Shown here one piece after another: positions 25,786 through 34,353 of a DNA stretch of 64,000 nt. This DNA comes from Bradyrhizobium barranii subsp. apii. Lineage in GTDB: Bacteria; Pseudomonadota; Alphaproteobacteria; Rhizobiales; Xanthobacteraceae. Location of the stretch: positions 5,268,501-5,332,500 of the forward strand of contig NZ_CP096255.1 of NCBI RefSeq assembly GCF_011516635.5, written 5' to 3'. Every line of letters starts with the position of its first letter. The stretch's first letter is position 1. Below the pieces are notes generated by a model, which worked only from the letters and a program-made list of their open reading frames with translations, was not told the origin of the DNA and did no database searches. The translations under genes and the position numbers were made by a program.

Positions 25786-27417
25786 CCCGTCTTATTCGTC
25801 AGAGGGCGCCTGAGAGGCTGGCGAGCGTGGTGTAAAGCGCTGATGCGGCGTAGGATTCGGTTGCAAAGCCAACCCCATCACCTTCAGCCGCGAACACCAC
25901 GCCCGCCATGACCGACGATACGATTCTGCCCTTCTCGTTTCCAGCCGTTCACGCCAAGAAAGTCACAGCTGCCTTCGATGGCGGTCGGCTGACCTCGAAC
26001 GGGGGCGTGATGCTTCTGGCGATGGCCGAGCGGCGTCTCGGCTTGGCCGACAATTTGGCCCGGGTGTTCCCGGATCGGCGCGATCCGACGCGGGTCGTGC
26101 ACAGCCTGGTCGATATGTTCCGCGCGCGCATGTTCGCGATCTGCTGCGGCTACGAGGACGCCGACGACCTCGATCATCTGCGGTCCGATCCCGCATTCAA
26201 GCTGGCCTGCGGACGGCTGCCGGACACGGGTCGCGATCTGTGTTCCCAACCGACGCTGTCGCGTCTGGAGAATGCTCCGCGCCTGCGCGACGTGATCCGA
26301 CTGACCTACACTTTGGTCGACGCATGGATGGATAGCTACCCGCGCGAGCCGGCATCCGTCACGCTCGACATCGATGATACCTGCGATGTCGTCCACGGCC
26401 ATCAGCAGCTCTCGCTGTTCAACGCTCATTATGACGAACGCTGCTTCCTGCCGATCCACGTCTACGACACGGAGAAGAGCCGGCCCGTGGCGGTCGTGCT
26501 GCGGCCCGGCAAGACGCCGGGCGGCGTCGAGGTGCGTGCCCATCTGCGCCGCCTGGTACGGCATATCCGGACGCGGTGGCACAACACGCGAATTACGTTC
26601 CGTGGCGACGGGCACTATGCCCGGCCGGAGGCAATGGCGTGGTGCGAGACCAACGGCATCGACTACATCTTCGGTCTGTCCGGCACCAAGCCGCTCGCCA
26701 GAAAAGTCGACGCGGTCGCCGACGACATCCGCACGCGACGCGCCATCGAGAACCTGCCGGTTCTGCGCGGCTATACCGAGACGCGCCACAAGGCAAAGTC
26801 CTGGGATCGCGAACGACGCACCGTCGCCCGTATTGAGGCGACGATGCTCGGCCTCGACATCCGCTTCGTCGTCACCAGCCTCGATGTCGGCTCGGCCGAG
26901 TGGATCTACGACAGCCTGTATTGCGCGCGCGGCCAAGCCGAGAATCTGATCAAGCTGCATAAGACGCAGCTCGCCTCCGATCGCACCAGTTGCCGTTCGG
27001 CGCTCGCCAATCAAGTCCGCCTCGTTCTCCATACCGCCGCTTATTGGCTGATGCTGACCGTGCGCGACGCCATTCCCAAAGTCCGGGAATTGGCCACTGC
27101 CGAGTTCGCGACGCTGCGTCTTCGGCTCTTGAAAATCGCCGCCCGGGTTGTCGAGACCAAGAGCCGCATTCGCCTTGCGTTCGCCGCGGCATGTCCCGAA
27201 GCCGACCTGATCCGCAGCTTGCCCGGCGCGCTGCTGCCGCTCGGTCCTTGACCGGTGGGGCGTCCGCCCGCGTTCACCCAACCCATCCCTCAAGCGCGTT
27301 GCAAAGTACCGGTCGTCAGGCGGTGAAAAGCCGAAGGCAATCCTGTGCGCCTCGTCAGCGGAGGTGTGCGGATGCACCAGTCGGACCAAAATACCGCGCT
27401 CTCACGAATAGGGCGGG
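25786..27417 (+). mobile_element. IS1380-family insertion sequence, complete
   Basis: Terminal inverted repeats CCCGTCTTATTCGTCAGAG (25786 onward) and, read inward from 27417, CCCGCCCTATTCGTGAGAG match at 16 of 19 positions. A 4-bp direct repeat CTAA flanks the element at 25782-25785 and 27418-27421, the short duplication usual for IS1380. Length is 1632 bp with one intact transposase. The interrupted PepSY gene is rejoined in frame when the element and one CTAA are removed, which fixes both ends. Confidence 0.93.
25908..27251 (+). CDS. IS1380-family transposase
   Basis: A 447-residue DDE transposase, intact. Typical IS1380 features are the N-terminal SNGGVMLLAMAERRLGLADN, the LDIDDTCDVVHGHQQLSLFN segment with catalytic Asp residues, FRGDGHYARPEAMAWCE, and the C-terminal GQAENLIKLHKTQLASDRTS block holding the catalytic Glu region. 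It lies alone between the terminal repeats and in the opposite direction to the gene it splits. The ATG at 25908 follows the left inverted repeat by about 100 bases. Confidence 0.95.
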   Translation: MTDDTILPFSFPAVHAKKVTAAFDGGRLTSNGGVMLLAMAERRLGLADNLARVFPDRRDPTRVVHSLVDMFRARMFAICCGYEDADDLDHLRSDPAFKLACGRLPDTGRDLCSQPTLSRLENAPRLRDVIRLTYTLVDAWMDSYPREPASVTLDIDDTCDVVHGHQQLSLFNAHYDERCFLPIHVYDTEKSRPVAVVLRPGKTPGGVEVRAHLRRLVRHIRTRWHNTRITFRGDGHYARPEAMAWCETNGIDYIFGLSGTKPLARKVDAVADDIRTRRAIENLPVLRGYTETRHKAKSWDRERRTVARIEATMLGLDIRFVVTSLDVGSAEWIYDSLYCARGQAENLIKLHKTQLASDRTSCRSALANQVRLVLHTAAYWLMLTVRDAIPKVRELATAEFATLRLRLLKIAARVVETKSRIRLAFAAACPEADLIRSLPGALLPLGP

Positions 27418-27835
27418 CTAAGTTTTCGCGCGTCACCGGCCACACCGCGCCCCAATAGCGCCGGCCGAGCTCCGCGCCGGTGTTGGGATCGAGGAAAATC
27501 TGGTTGTAGTCGATCGCGAAGCGTTTTCCCGTCGCCGGATCGATCCGCGGCATCACGAAGAACCACAGCGAGTGCCCCTCCTCCGGCGTCATGAAGAGGT
27601 AGACGACGCGTGCGCGGGGATCGCGCTGTTCGATCATCTTCGCGAGCTCGATCGAGGGAATCGCCGGGCCTTTGCTGGTGACATCGAACAGGTGGTGATT
27701 CAGCACCTCGTCGATCTCGTGGTCCCAGGAGATGATCGCCCCGGTGATGCCGGAGAAGAACAGGAAGCCGGCCGTCAGCAGTCCCGCCCAGCGATGCAGC
27801 CTGCCAAATATCGCTCTCATCGTCTCGACTCTCAT
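27418..27835 (-). pseudogene. PepSY-associated TM protein, N-terminal part
   Basis: The start of the gene interrupted at 27418. From ATG 27835 (MRVETMRAIFGRLHRWAGLL) or ATG 27820 it encodes the first helix (GLLTAGFLFFSGITGAIISW), the DHEIDEVLN loop and a periplasmic PepSY region (HSLWFFVMPRIDPATGKRF). It then reaches GAVWPVTRENL at the insertion point. The first ATG overlaps the stop of a short upstream reading frame (TGATG), suggesting translational coupling. Read-through into the IS gives a truncated product. Together the two halves would make about 430 residues, a normal length for the family. Confidence 0.88.
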
Positions 27836-28032
27836 CAAGCGGGGCGGGCGCGCGGCGCCGGCGCTTCCACCGAGACCGTGGGAATTTGAGTCTGCGCCTG
27901 CACGGGCGCGAAGGGAACGCAGAGAGCGAATATGCTGACGGCGCCGAAGAAAAGCACCTGAAGCTGTCGAACACGCGCATTGGAGCACGAACGAAGTTGG
28001 AAGTCTGACACGTCTATCGAGGTCCCACGCAC
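27835..28032 (-). CDS. Short reading frame with signal peptide; possibly the N-terminal remnant of a TonB-dependent receptor
   Basis: A reading frame of up to 65 residues; a nearer GTG around 27957 is also possible. It holds a signal peptide (LFFGAVSIFALCVPFAPVQA) followed by QTQIPTVSVEAPAPRARPA and a stop that overlaps the PepSY start. That mature sequence looks like the beginning of Bradyrhizobium TonB-dependent siderophore receptors, which often precede a PepSY_TM gene. If so, nearly the whole receptor was lost in a deletion ending at the PepSY start. It could instead be a genuine small secreted protein. No further receptor sequence is seen upstream. Confidence 0.4.
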   Translation of the reverse strand: MRGTSIDVSDFQLRSCSNARVRQLQVLFFGAVSIFALCVPFAPVQAQTQIPTVSVEAPAPRARPA

Positions 28033-28373
28033 TGCCGGCTTTGCCGGAATGATTTTTGGACTCTCGCCCTAACGCGGGGGCATTCTCAGTGCGAGAGACG
28101 CAGAGTTAGAATCTATCGAGACCGGGGAATAAATCGTGCGACCAATGCGCCCATCTGCGCGTCGAGGTGCATCGCCGGCCTCTATGATCGCTTCGATATG
28201 GAATGCTTCTAGAGTGAGAACATTCGCCGCTTGTCCGCGACCGCCTGGAAACGGCGGGCTCGCTGTCTCGCGCCGCTCGCCGGAGCTTGGGCGATCAGCG
28301 CTGCCGCGAACGAATTGCTACGACGACAATGCGACGGCTGACGGAGACCCGTCACCAGGACATTGCCGGCAGT
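28033..28373. other. Intergenic region upstream of the PepSY/TonB remnant
   Basis: 341 bp with no convincing gene. It lies downstream of the Dyp peroxidase and upstream of the short signal-peptide frame, so it should carry the promoter of the latter. At 28197-28213, TATGGAATGCTTCTAGA contains a GAA-N3-TTC palindrome with partial outer match to the iron-control-element type recognised by Irr in Bradyrhizobium. The match is weak and is offered only because the downstream genes look iron-related. Nothing else was recognised. Confidence 0.3.
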
Positions 28374-29780
28374 TCAACCTTGCGCGTCAATCATCGTGTT
28401 GAGTGCTTTAACGCTCGGCGCAAACAGCACTGCGACACCCTTGTAGCGGATAAACTGCTTCATCTGGAACGTCACGGAGCCGTCCCCCGCGAGCGGAACC
28501 TGGAACCGGGTCTCGGCCTTTGGGTCTGCCCGGTTTCCGGTCAACGCATCCTGCGCATTGGCTCCGTTCGGAAGGCGCATGTAGGCGTCGGCAAAGTCCG
28601 TCTGATGCATCCACCGCAGGATGGTATAGAATTGCTCGTTGATCCTGGCGAAGTAGAAAAGCCCTACGATGCCGCGGTCCTTGCCGTCGTCCTCCGTGCT
28701 CTCCAGATGAGGACCGTAGGAAAATCCGCGGCGTATGACTCGCGGCGGCCCCTTGGGGAAACGAATCTGATTGGCAAATTTCAGCGGATGATCGCGGCAA
28801 TTGACAATGCGAATGTGAGCCCCGAGCGGGCATTTGACGCCGTTTGGATCGTCGCCATAGCCGAAAGCATCGTTCAATTGCGGGGTCGATGGTGGTGCAT
28901 CCGGAAAACGTGACAGCGGCGACCCGTGTCGCCAGCGCCCCATCATCTTGGCCGCGATCCATTCCTCGGCCAGTTCCGGACCGACATGCGGCGCCGCCTG
29001 CGGTGCATTCGCCTTCAGGAATTTGTTGAAGGCCGCGACGTCCTGATAAAGCCACGACAGGCCGACGAATGATCCATCGCGCGCGAAGTCCTGCCATGGA
29101 CCGGGCTTGAACGGTGCAGTGGGAAAATCGCTGTTCGGATAGCCGACGACGATCTCGCGACAATCGACGGCGTCGGAAGCCCTGGCAGCCGGCGCATCCT
29201 TCCAGTCAACATTGGGCGCGGTGATTCCATCGCGATAGCCAAAATGCAGGCGGCCGTCGGCTGGCCGACAGCCGGACAGCGCACCGTCGTCCCAACTTTC
29301 AAGTGACAATTCCCGGACACCGAATCCTGTCGCCGACTGCCGCACCTGCGCGAGGCAATCGGCTTTCTGCTCGGGCGTATCGAACCCGATATGGATGGCG
29401 AGATCGATATCGCTCGACTTGAACTTGCCGTCCCACCATCCCGCCGGAGCGCTGGCGTCGAAGAAACCGAGCTGTGTCGCAATGCCGCCATCCGGCGCCT
29501 GCGCGGGGTCCACGAACGATACCTCGAACTGCCGCCGCCCCTGCGCGACGTCAAGGTCGGGGCGACCCGACATCAATGTCGCGATGCCGTTCCAACTGAA
29601 CATGAAGTGGAACGCGGGACCCTCGGCGTCCGGGCCCGCCCCCACCGCGGCCCGCGGTATCCATTGCCGCAGGAAGGACCTGGCACCGCCGACGTCGCCA
29701 AACCTAAACAACAGAACCGCGAGTAGCGGCTTGGCGGAGCTTCGAGCGACGATTGCCTGCAAATTGTCGAGATCCACCAT
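28374..29780 (-). CDS. Dyp-type (dye-decolourising) haem peroxidase
   Basis: A 468-residue haem peroxidase. The Dyp hallmark GxxDG is present as HFGYRDGITAP, with Asp as the distal acid. The proximal haem His lies in CPLGAHIRIVN and the distal Arg in RRGFSYGP. The length fits the large Dyp classes. No signal peptide or Tat motif is visible at MVDLDNLQAIVAR, so it is probably cytosolic, although some Dyps are packed into encapsulin shells; no encapsulin gene is nearby. Substrates are unknown. It is separated from the amine oxidase region by a short gap. Confidence 0.88.
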   Translation of the reverse strand: MVDLDNLQAIVARSSAKPLLAVLLFRFGDVGGARSFLRQWIPRAAVGAGPDAEGPAFHFMFSWNGIATLMSGRPDLDVAQGRRQFEVSFVDPAQAPDGGIATQLGFFDASAPAGWWDGKFKSSDIDLAIHIGFDTPEQKADCLAQVRQSATGFGVRELSLESWDDGALSGCRPADGRLHFGYRDGITAPNVDWKDAPAARASDAVDCREIVVGYPNSDFPTAPFKPGPWQDFARDGSFVGLSWLYQDVAAFNKFLKANAPQAAPHVGPELAEEWIAAKMMGRWRHGSPLSRFPDAPPSTPQLNDAFGYGDDPNGVKCPLGAHIRIVNCRDHPLKFANQIRFPKGPPRVIRRGFSYGPHLESTEDDGKDRGIVGLFYFARINEQFYTILRWMHQTDFADAYMRLPNGANAQDALTGNRADPKAETRFQVPLAGDGSVTFQMKQFIRYKGVAVLFAPSVKALNTMIDAQG

Positions 29781-29860
29781 GGCGCCTGTCCTGCAAGAAC
29801 GGTCAGCCGATAGGCAGCCTCAAAGCCGGCCTATCACGAAGTGCAAATACGCTCTGAAAG

Positions 29861-30005
29861 CTATTTCCCGAGCTTTGCCAGAATGTCTGCGACAGTCATG
29901 CCGTCATAAGCCGAGAACAGCCAGCCGGACGGGTTGCCGCTGATGTCGGTTGAGCCGTCGGTCGCCGTGCCCAGCGAGCGCGCGTTGTGGTTCTTCGAGA
30001 AAAGG
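29861..30005 (-). pseudogene. 3' remnant of an unidentified gene fused to the amine oxidase
   Basis: In the minus-strand frame one base off the amine oxidase, the sequence reads NHNARSLGTATDGSTDISGN, then PSGWLFSAYDGMTVADIL and AKLGK, with a stop at 29861-29863. It is coherent protein-like sequence, but I cannot assign a family and it has no start. It begins exactly where amine-oxidase similarity ends, so it looks like the tail of a second gene brought next to the oxidase by deletion. The alternative is chance open frame in GC-rich DNA. Confidence 0.4.
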
Positions 30006-31803
30006 AGTGCCAGACCACGAGATCTGTATTCTCGATATTGCGGTTCTGCGCGGCGTAGCGCGGCAGGCCGTCGCCGCCGGCATGGACATTGGGATAATCG
30101 CCGCTGGCGTATTTCTCGTCCTTGTCGAAGGCCGTGACCCAGACATGCTTCGTCGCAAAGCCGCCGCGCTTGCGCACGTAGCTGCCCTCCTGCGCCAGCA
30201 TCAGCGGGCTCGGATTGACCACGAGCTTGTAGGCCGGCGCGTTGCCGACCGAATTGGTCTCGTTGGGATTGCTGATCTTCCAGAACCGGCCGGTCTCGCC
30301 GTTCGCAATGGCAGCCGCATCACGCTCGCGCGACAACACGCGCGTGGTGGTGTCGAAGGCATTGCCGTGCGGATTGTCCGCGCCCCAGGGCCGCGGCACG
30401 AACTCGTGCTCGGTGACGGTATTGCCGCCGCCGTCGAGATCCATGTGCAGGCGCACGTTGAAGAAATGCTGGTGCGTCGGCCCGCCCAGATTGTCGTCGA
30501 CCATCCCGCCCCATTTGTACTTTTCGCCGGATGGCACAGCGGCGGTCTGGATGATGCCGGTGAGTTTTGTTTCGAGCTGGATCGTGCCGTCCTGGTACAG
30601 GTACCAGTAGAAGCCGTAATCGTAATTGCCGACGGTGGCGAAGAACGAGATGACGAGCCGTCGCGAGCGTCGGACCTCGAACAGGCCGTTGCGGAATTCG
30701 TAATGCTTCCAGGCAATTCCGTAATCTTCTTCATGCATGCAGATGGCGTTCTGCATGACGAAGGGCGCGCCCTTGTTGTCGGCGGCCGGCACGTCGAAAT
30801 AATGGATGTTGCCGAGACAGTCGCAGCCGAGCTCGAGCGCGTTCGCGAGCATGCCGAGCCCGTATTCGCCGGCATCGAACGCCGACTTCCAGAAATGGTT
30901 CTCGGTCGGATCGGCATAGGGCACCACCATCTCGGTGACGCTGGCGCGATGGATCAGCGAGCGCTTGCGATCACCGTCCTGGTAGGCGAGCTGATGCAGC
31001 ACCAGCCCTTCGCGCGGCGTGAAGCCGACGCGAAAGCTCCATTTCTGCCAGTCGACCTTCCAGCCATCGACCTTGAAGCTCGCGCCCTCCGGCTGTTCGA
31101 TATGCAGCGGCTTGATGTCGGTGCGCGGGTTTTTGACTTCATGCGCGCCGTAATTCCGCTTTTTGCGCGGGATCGGCACGATCGGGTCTGCGTCCGTGAG
31201 GTCGATGACCTTGCCGCCGATCAGGTCGACCACAGCGACTACGCCCTCGATCGGATGGGCGTAGCCGTTGTCCTGCAGATGTTCGCGGAAAAAGCTGACG
31301 GCGCGCACGATACGGGCGCCGCGCTCGTACTCAAAATCGAAGAAGCCCGAGGAGAACGGATCGACCTGGACCAGCTCGATATCCTTGTCGGTGAGCCCGC
31401 GGCGGACCATCGCCGCGCGCCAGCCTGGATCGGCCTTCACCACGGCCTCGCACTTGAAGAATTCCTCCAGCATCACCGGCGGCTGCCCGTAGGGCGCCTC
31501 GCGGTGCGGAATGACCTTGCGGCCGACAATCTCATTGCGCGCGAGATCGACGATGTGCTCGATCGCCTCGCCCGTGGTGATGTCCAGCGTGAGCGCGAAG
31601 GCGCGGCGCCCTGCTCCGCCCGCAGCCAATTCCTGTTTGGTCGGCTCCTCCAGCCGCACCGTCGGGAAGCGGCAGTTCTCCGGCGAGGTCGCGGCGGCAC
31701 GAACCAGCGTGCAGGCGGCCGTGATCTCTTCGGCCGTCAGGGGATCGAGCGGATGAGGTGCGGCCGCTTGAATCGGTGATTTGGCTTTGACGGTATCGAG
31801 CAT
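29896..31803 (-). pseudogene. Copper amine oxidase lacking its C-terminus
   Basis: Oxidises primary amines to aldehydes with release of ammonia and peroxide. Most of the enzyme is present: a catalytic-base Asp in SAFDAGEYGLG, the topaquinone site in ATVGNYDYGFY, and copper ligands His-x-His in GGPTHQHFFNVRLH. Similarity ends at ENTDLVVWHSF. The expected following segment with the third copper His (a THxPRPEDWPVMP-like stretch) is absent and is replaced by unrelated residues SRRTTTRARWARR to the stop at 29896. ATG 31803 is the likely start. The protein should not bind copper properly and is called a pseudogene. Confidence 0.78.
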
Positions 31804-31818
31804 GATGATGACCAAGAA

Positions 31819-33015
31819 TCAGCGCGGGGCGAGATGCGCGGTGATGGCGCGGAAGGCGGCGAGCCAGCGGTGGTCGAGCGGAACGTCCATCGCCTTCGGC
31901 TGCGTCGCGAGCTTGACGATGACGGTGTCGGTGGCTGCGTCGATATAGAGCCATTGGCCGTGAATGCCGATCCCCGCGAGATCGTTGCGCGAGGGATCGA
32001 TCGTGTACCATTTGCTGCGGTAGCGGGCGCCCGGGAAAATGTCGGCGAGATCACCGTCTTTCCACGCCTGGGGATCGCCGTTCTCGTGGATGTCGTCGAT
32101 CCACCAGCCCGGCACCACCTGCCGGCCCTCGACCACGCCGCGGCAGCGGATCATTTCGCCGAAGCGCAGCAGATCGCGTGCGGTGACGGAAAGCCCGCCG
32201 GCGATGCGGCCCATGCCGTGGCTGTCGAGTGTGAGGGAGCCGTCCTCCTCGGCGCCCATCGGCTGCCAGAGATAGTCGGAGAGGATGCGATGGTAAGGCA
32301 TGCCGCAGGCGCGCTCATAGACCCAGCCGAGCACTTCCGTGTTGGTCGAGACGTAGTGGAACACCTTGCCGTGCGGCTTTCCTGTCCCGCGCAGCGTGGT
32401 GAGATAGGCGCGCTGATGGCCGGCCTCGACGCCTGGCGGCGGCACGTCCCAGCCCGAGGAGAAGCGTTAGCGCGCGACGTCGCCGGCGGGGTCCTCGTAA
32501 TCCTCCTCGAACTTGATCGCGACCGCCATGTCGAGGACGTTGCGGACGGTGCAGCTGCCATAGACCGAGCTCTCCAGCTCCGGCACGTAGCGCACCACCC
32601 TCGCCTCCGGATCGAGCAGGCCGCGCGCGGCCAGCACGCCGCCGAGCGTGCCGGCGATCGACTTGCTGATGGAGCAGATCAGATGCGGCGTGGTAACGCT
32701 CATGCCGTCGCCGTACCATTCGTGGATCAGCGTGCCCCGGTGCATGACCAGCAGCGCATCGCCGAAGGTTTCGCGCGACGTGGCCTCGACCGTGGTCGGC
32801 TTGCCGTCCGGCGCGGTGAAGCTGAGCTTTTGCAGCTCGCGCGGCGCGCTTGCCATCGGTGTGGGATGCGCGGAGCGGCGAACCTCCGCGGTCGGCAGCA
32901 CTTCGCGGGTGTGGGTGAAGCCCCAGCGGATGGCGGGAAAGCTGCGCCAATTGGCACGGGTCACCTGGGCCTCGGGCGTGGGCGGGCTGCCGCGCATGAT
33001 GTCCGTCGGTCGCAT
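31819..33015 (-). pseudogene. Serine hydrolase (class C beta-lactamase/esterase fold), in-frame stop codon
   Basis: The gene starts at ATG 33015 with GCGGAGGATC upstream. It shows the S-x-x-K motif as SISK in LICSISKSIAGTLGG and, later, YVSTN for the Tyr-x-Asn element. Between them the frame is broken by TAA at 32467-32469 (…DPAGDVAR stop RFSSGWDVPPPG). Both halves are in the same frame, so a single base change, most simply Tyr to ochre, explains it. Intact it would be 398 residues, the usual length. No signal peptide is seen. It precedes the amine oxidase by 15 bases in the same direction, so the two form a decayed operon. Confidence 0.85.
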
Positions 33016-33194
33016 CTCGATCCTCCGCAAGGCCATCCCGACTGCGATGTCGGAACGGCAAGGGAGAAGACTGCACACAGGCCGCATCGGGCGTTATCGA
33101 GATCCGGCAATATTTTGCTGGACAGCGGCCATGGCCGTGCCAGTCTGGCGTAGTTCTTGCTGGCTATTCGGCTTGCAAATTCTGACGTGCTGTC

Positions 33195-34178
33195 ATGGCC
33201 TTAAGCGCAACTCTTCCGATTCAAGACTCGGCTGCCAATCTACTTCAAGCGAGCAGCACGGATGTCGACGAGCATTGCGCCACGCTCGGCCGCTGGCGGC
33301 TGAGCTACGACCAGCGCCGGGCGTTCCGGGGCAGCTTCACGCAACTCTCCCTGCCCCGGCTCGAAGTGTTCTGCGAGATCACCAGCCAGCAGGTGCGCCA
33401 ATATGGCCAGTTAGGTGCCGACAGCTTTGGCATCGGTCTGCCCTGGCACGGCGATGGCGAGGTGAATTGCAACGGGGCCAGTGTTGCGGGCTCCCAGGTC
33501 ATCGCCAGCATCGACGCCGAGATCGACATGTGTACGCCGAAGGCGTTCGAGTTGCGCGGTGTCGTCGCCAGCGCGGTGCTGATCGCGGAGCTTGCGGCAC
33601 GGCTCGACATCGAATTGCCGCGCGCCGTCTGGCACCAGTTGCGGGTGATCGAGATGGCGGCGGCGCCGGTCGCGCGGCTGCGCGCCCACCTCGCCGCCAT
33701 TCACGAGACCATCACGGCCGCACCCGAACGGTTCGACGATCCGGCCGCGCGGCAAGCGCTGGAGGACGCCCTCCTCGTCGAGATCATGGACATGCTGCCG
33801 ACGGCCCAGCCCAGCGATCCCGGCCGCAGCGCCACGGCGCGCAAGCGCACCGTGGATCGCGCCCGTGAGCTGATGCATGGCAGCGGTGATCGCTCGCTGT
33901 CGCTGCTGGAGGTCTGCAAGGCGGTCGGCGCGAGCCCGCGCAAGCTCGGCTATTGCTTTCAGGAAGTCGTGGGCACGAGCCCGATGCATTACTGGCGCGC
34001 GATGCGGCTGAACCGGGTGCGGCGGGACCTGAAGCGCGCCAGTGGCGCCGAGACGTCGATCTACGACGTCGCCGTGCAACACGGCTTCTGGCACTTCAGC
34101 CAGTTCTCGCTCGACTACAAGCGCCACTTCTCCGAGCTGCCCTCGGAGACGCTGCGGCGCGCGAGGCTTGTCGCCTGA
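33195..34178 (+). CDS. AraC-family transcriptional regulator
   Basis: 327 residues. The C-terminal ~100 hold two helix-turn-helix units: LLEVCKAVGASPRKLGYCFQ and the IYDVAVQHGFWHFSQFSLDY block ending FSELPSETLRR. The N-terminal ~200 residues form a sensing domain of the kind seen in EutR/FeaR-like regulators of amine or ethanolamine use. It is transcribed divergently from the serine hydrolase-amine oxidase operon over a 179-bp gap, so it is the probable activator of that operon, which is now broken. Its own frame is intact. The inducer is unknown, and an amine is a reasonable guess from the neighbours. Confidence 0.9.
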   Translation: MALSATLPIQDSAANLLQASSTDVDEHCATLGRWRLSYDQRRAFRGSFTQLSLPRLEVFCEITSQQVRQYGQLGADSFGIGLPWHGDGEVNCNGASVAGSQVIASIDAEIDMCTPKAFELRGVVASAVLIAELAARLDIELPRAVWHQLRVIEMAAAPVARLRAHLAAIHETITAAPERFDDPAARQALEDALLVEIMDMLPTAQPSDPGRSATARKRTVDRARELMHGSGDRSLSLLEVCKAVGASPRKLGYCFQEVVGTSPMHYWRAMRLNRVRRDLKRASGAETSIYDVAVQHGFWHFSQFSLDYKRHFSELPSETLRRARLVA

Positions 34179-34228
34179 CGCGCGCGTCTTCTACTCCAGG
34201 ACAAGTCGTGGCTAGCAGCTCGCTTGCG

Positions 34229-34350
34229 GCCATCCTTCGAGACGCCCGCCTCTGGCGGGCCCTCAGGATGAGGTCATTTTGCAGCGAGATATCAGACCCT
34301 CATGGTGAGGAGCCCGCGCAAGCGGGCGTCTCGAACCATGCAGGCCGGGC
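34229..34350. repeat. Dispersed palindromic repeat, second copy
   Basis: The same family as 22987-23092 but with the arms swapped: CATCCTTCGAGACGCCCGCC and CCTCAGGATGAGG come first. Then, after a short spacer, CCCTCATGGTGAGGAGCCCG and GCGTCTCGAACCATG follow. It lies between the convergent AraC regulator and metQ, a place where it may end both transcripts. Confidence 0.8.
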
Positions 34351-34353
34351 ACG

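Noticed and set aside
29950..31779. A 609-residue plus-strand frame opposite the amine oxidase
   Set aside because: Antisense shadow; the minus strand shows amine oxidase motifs in order.
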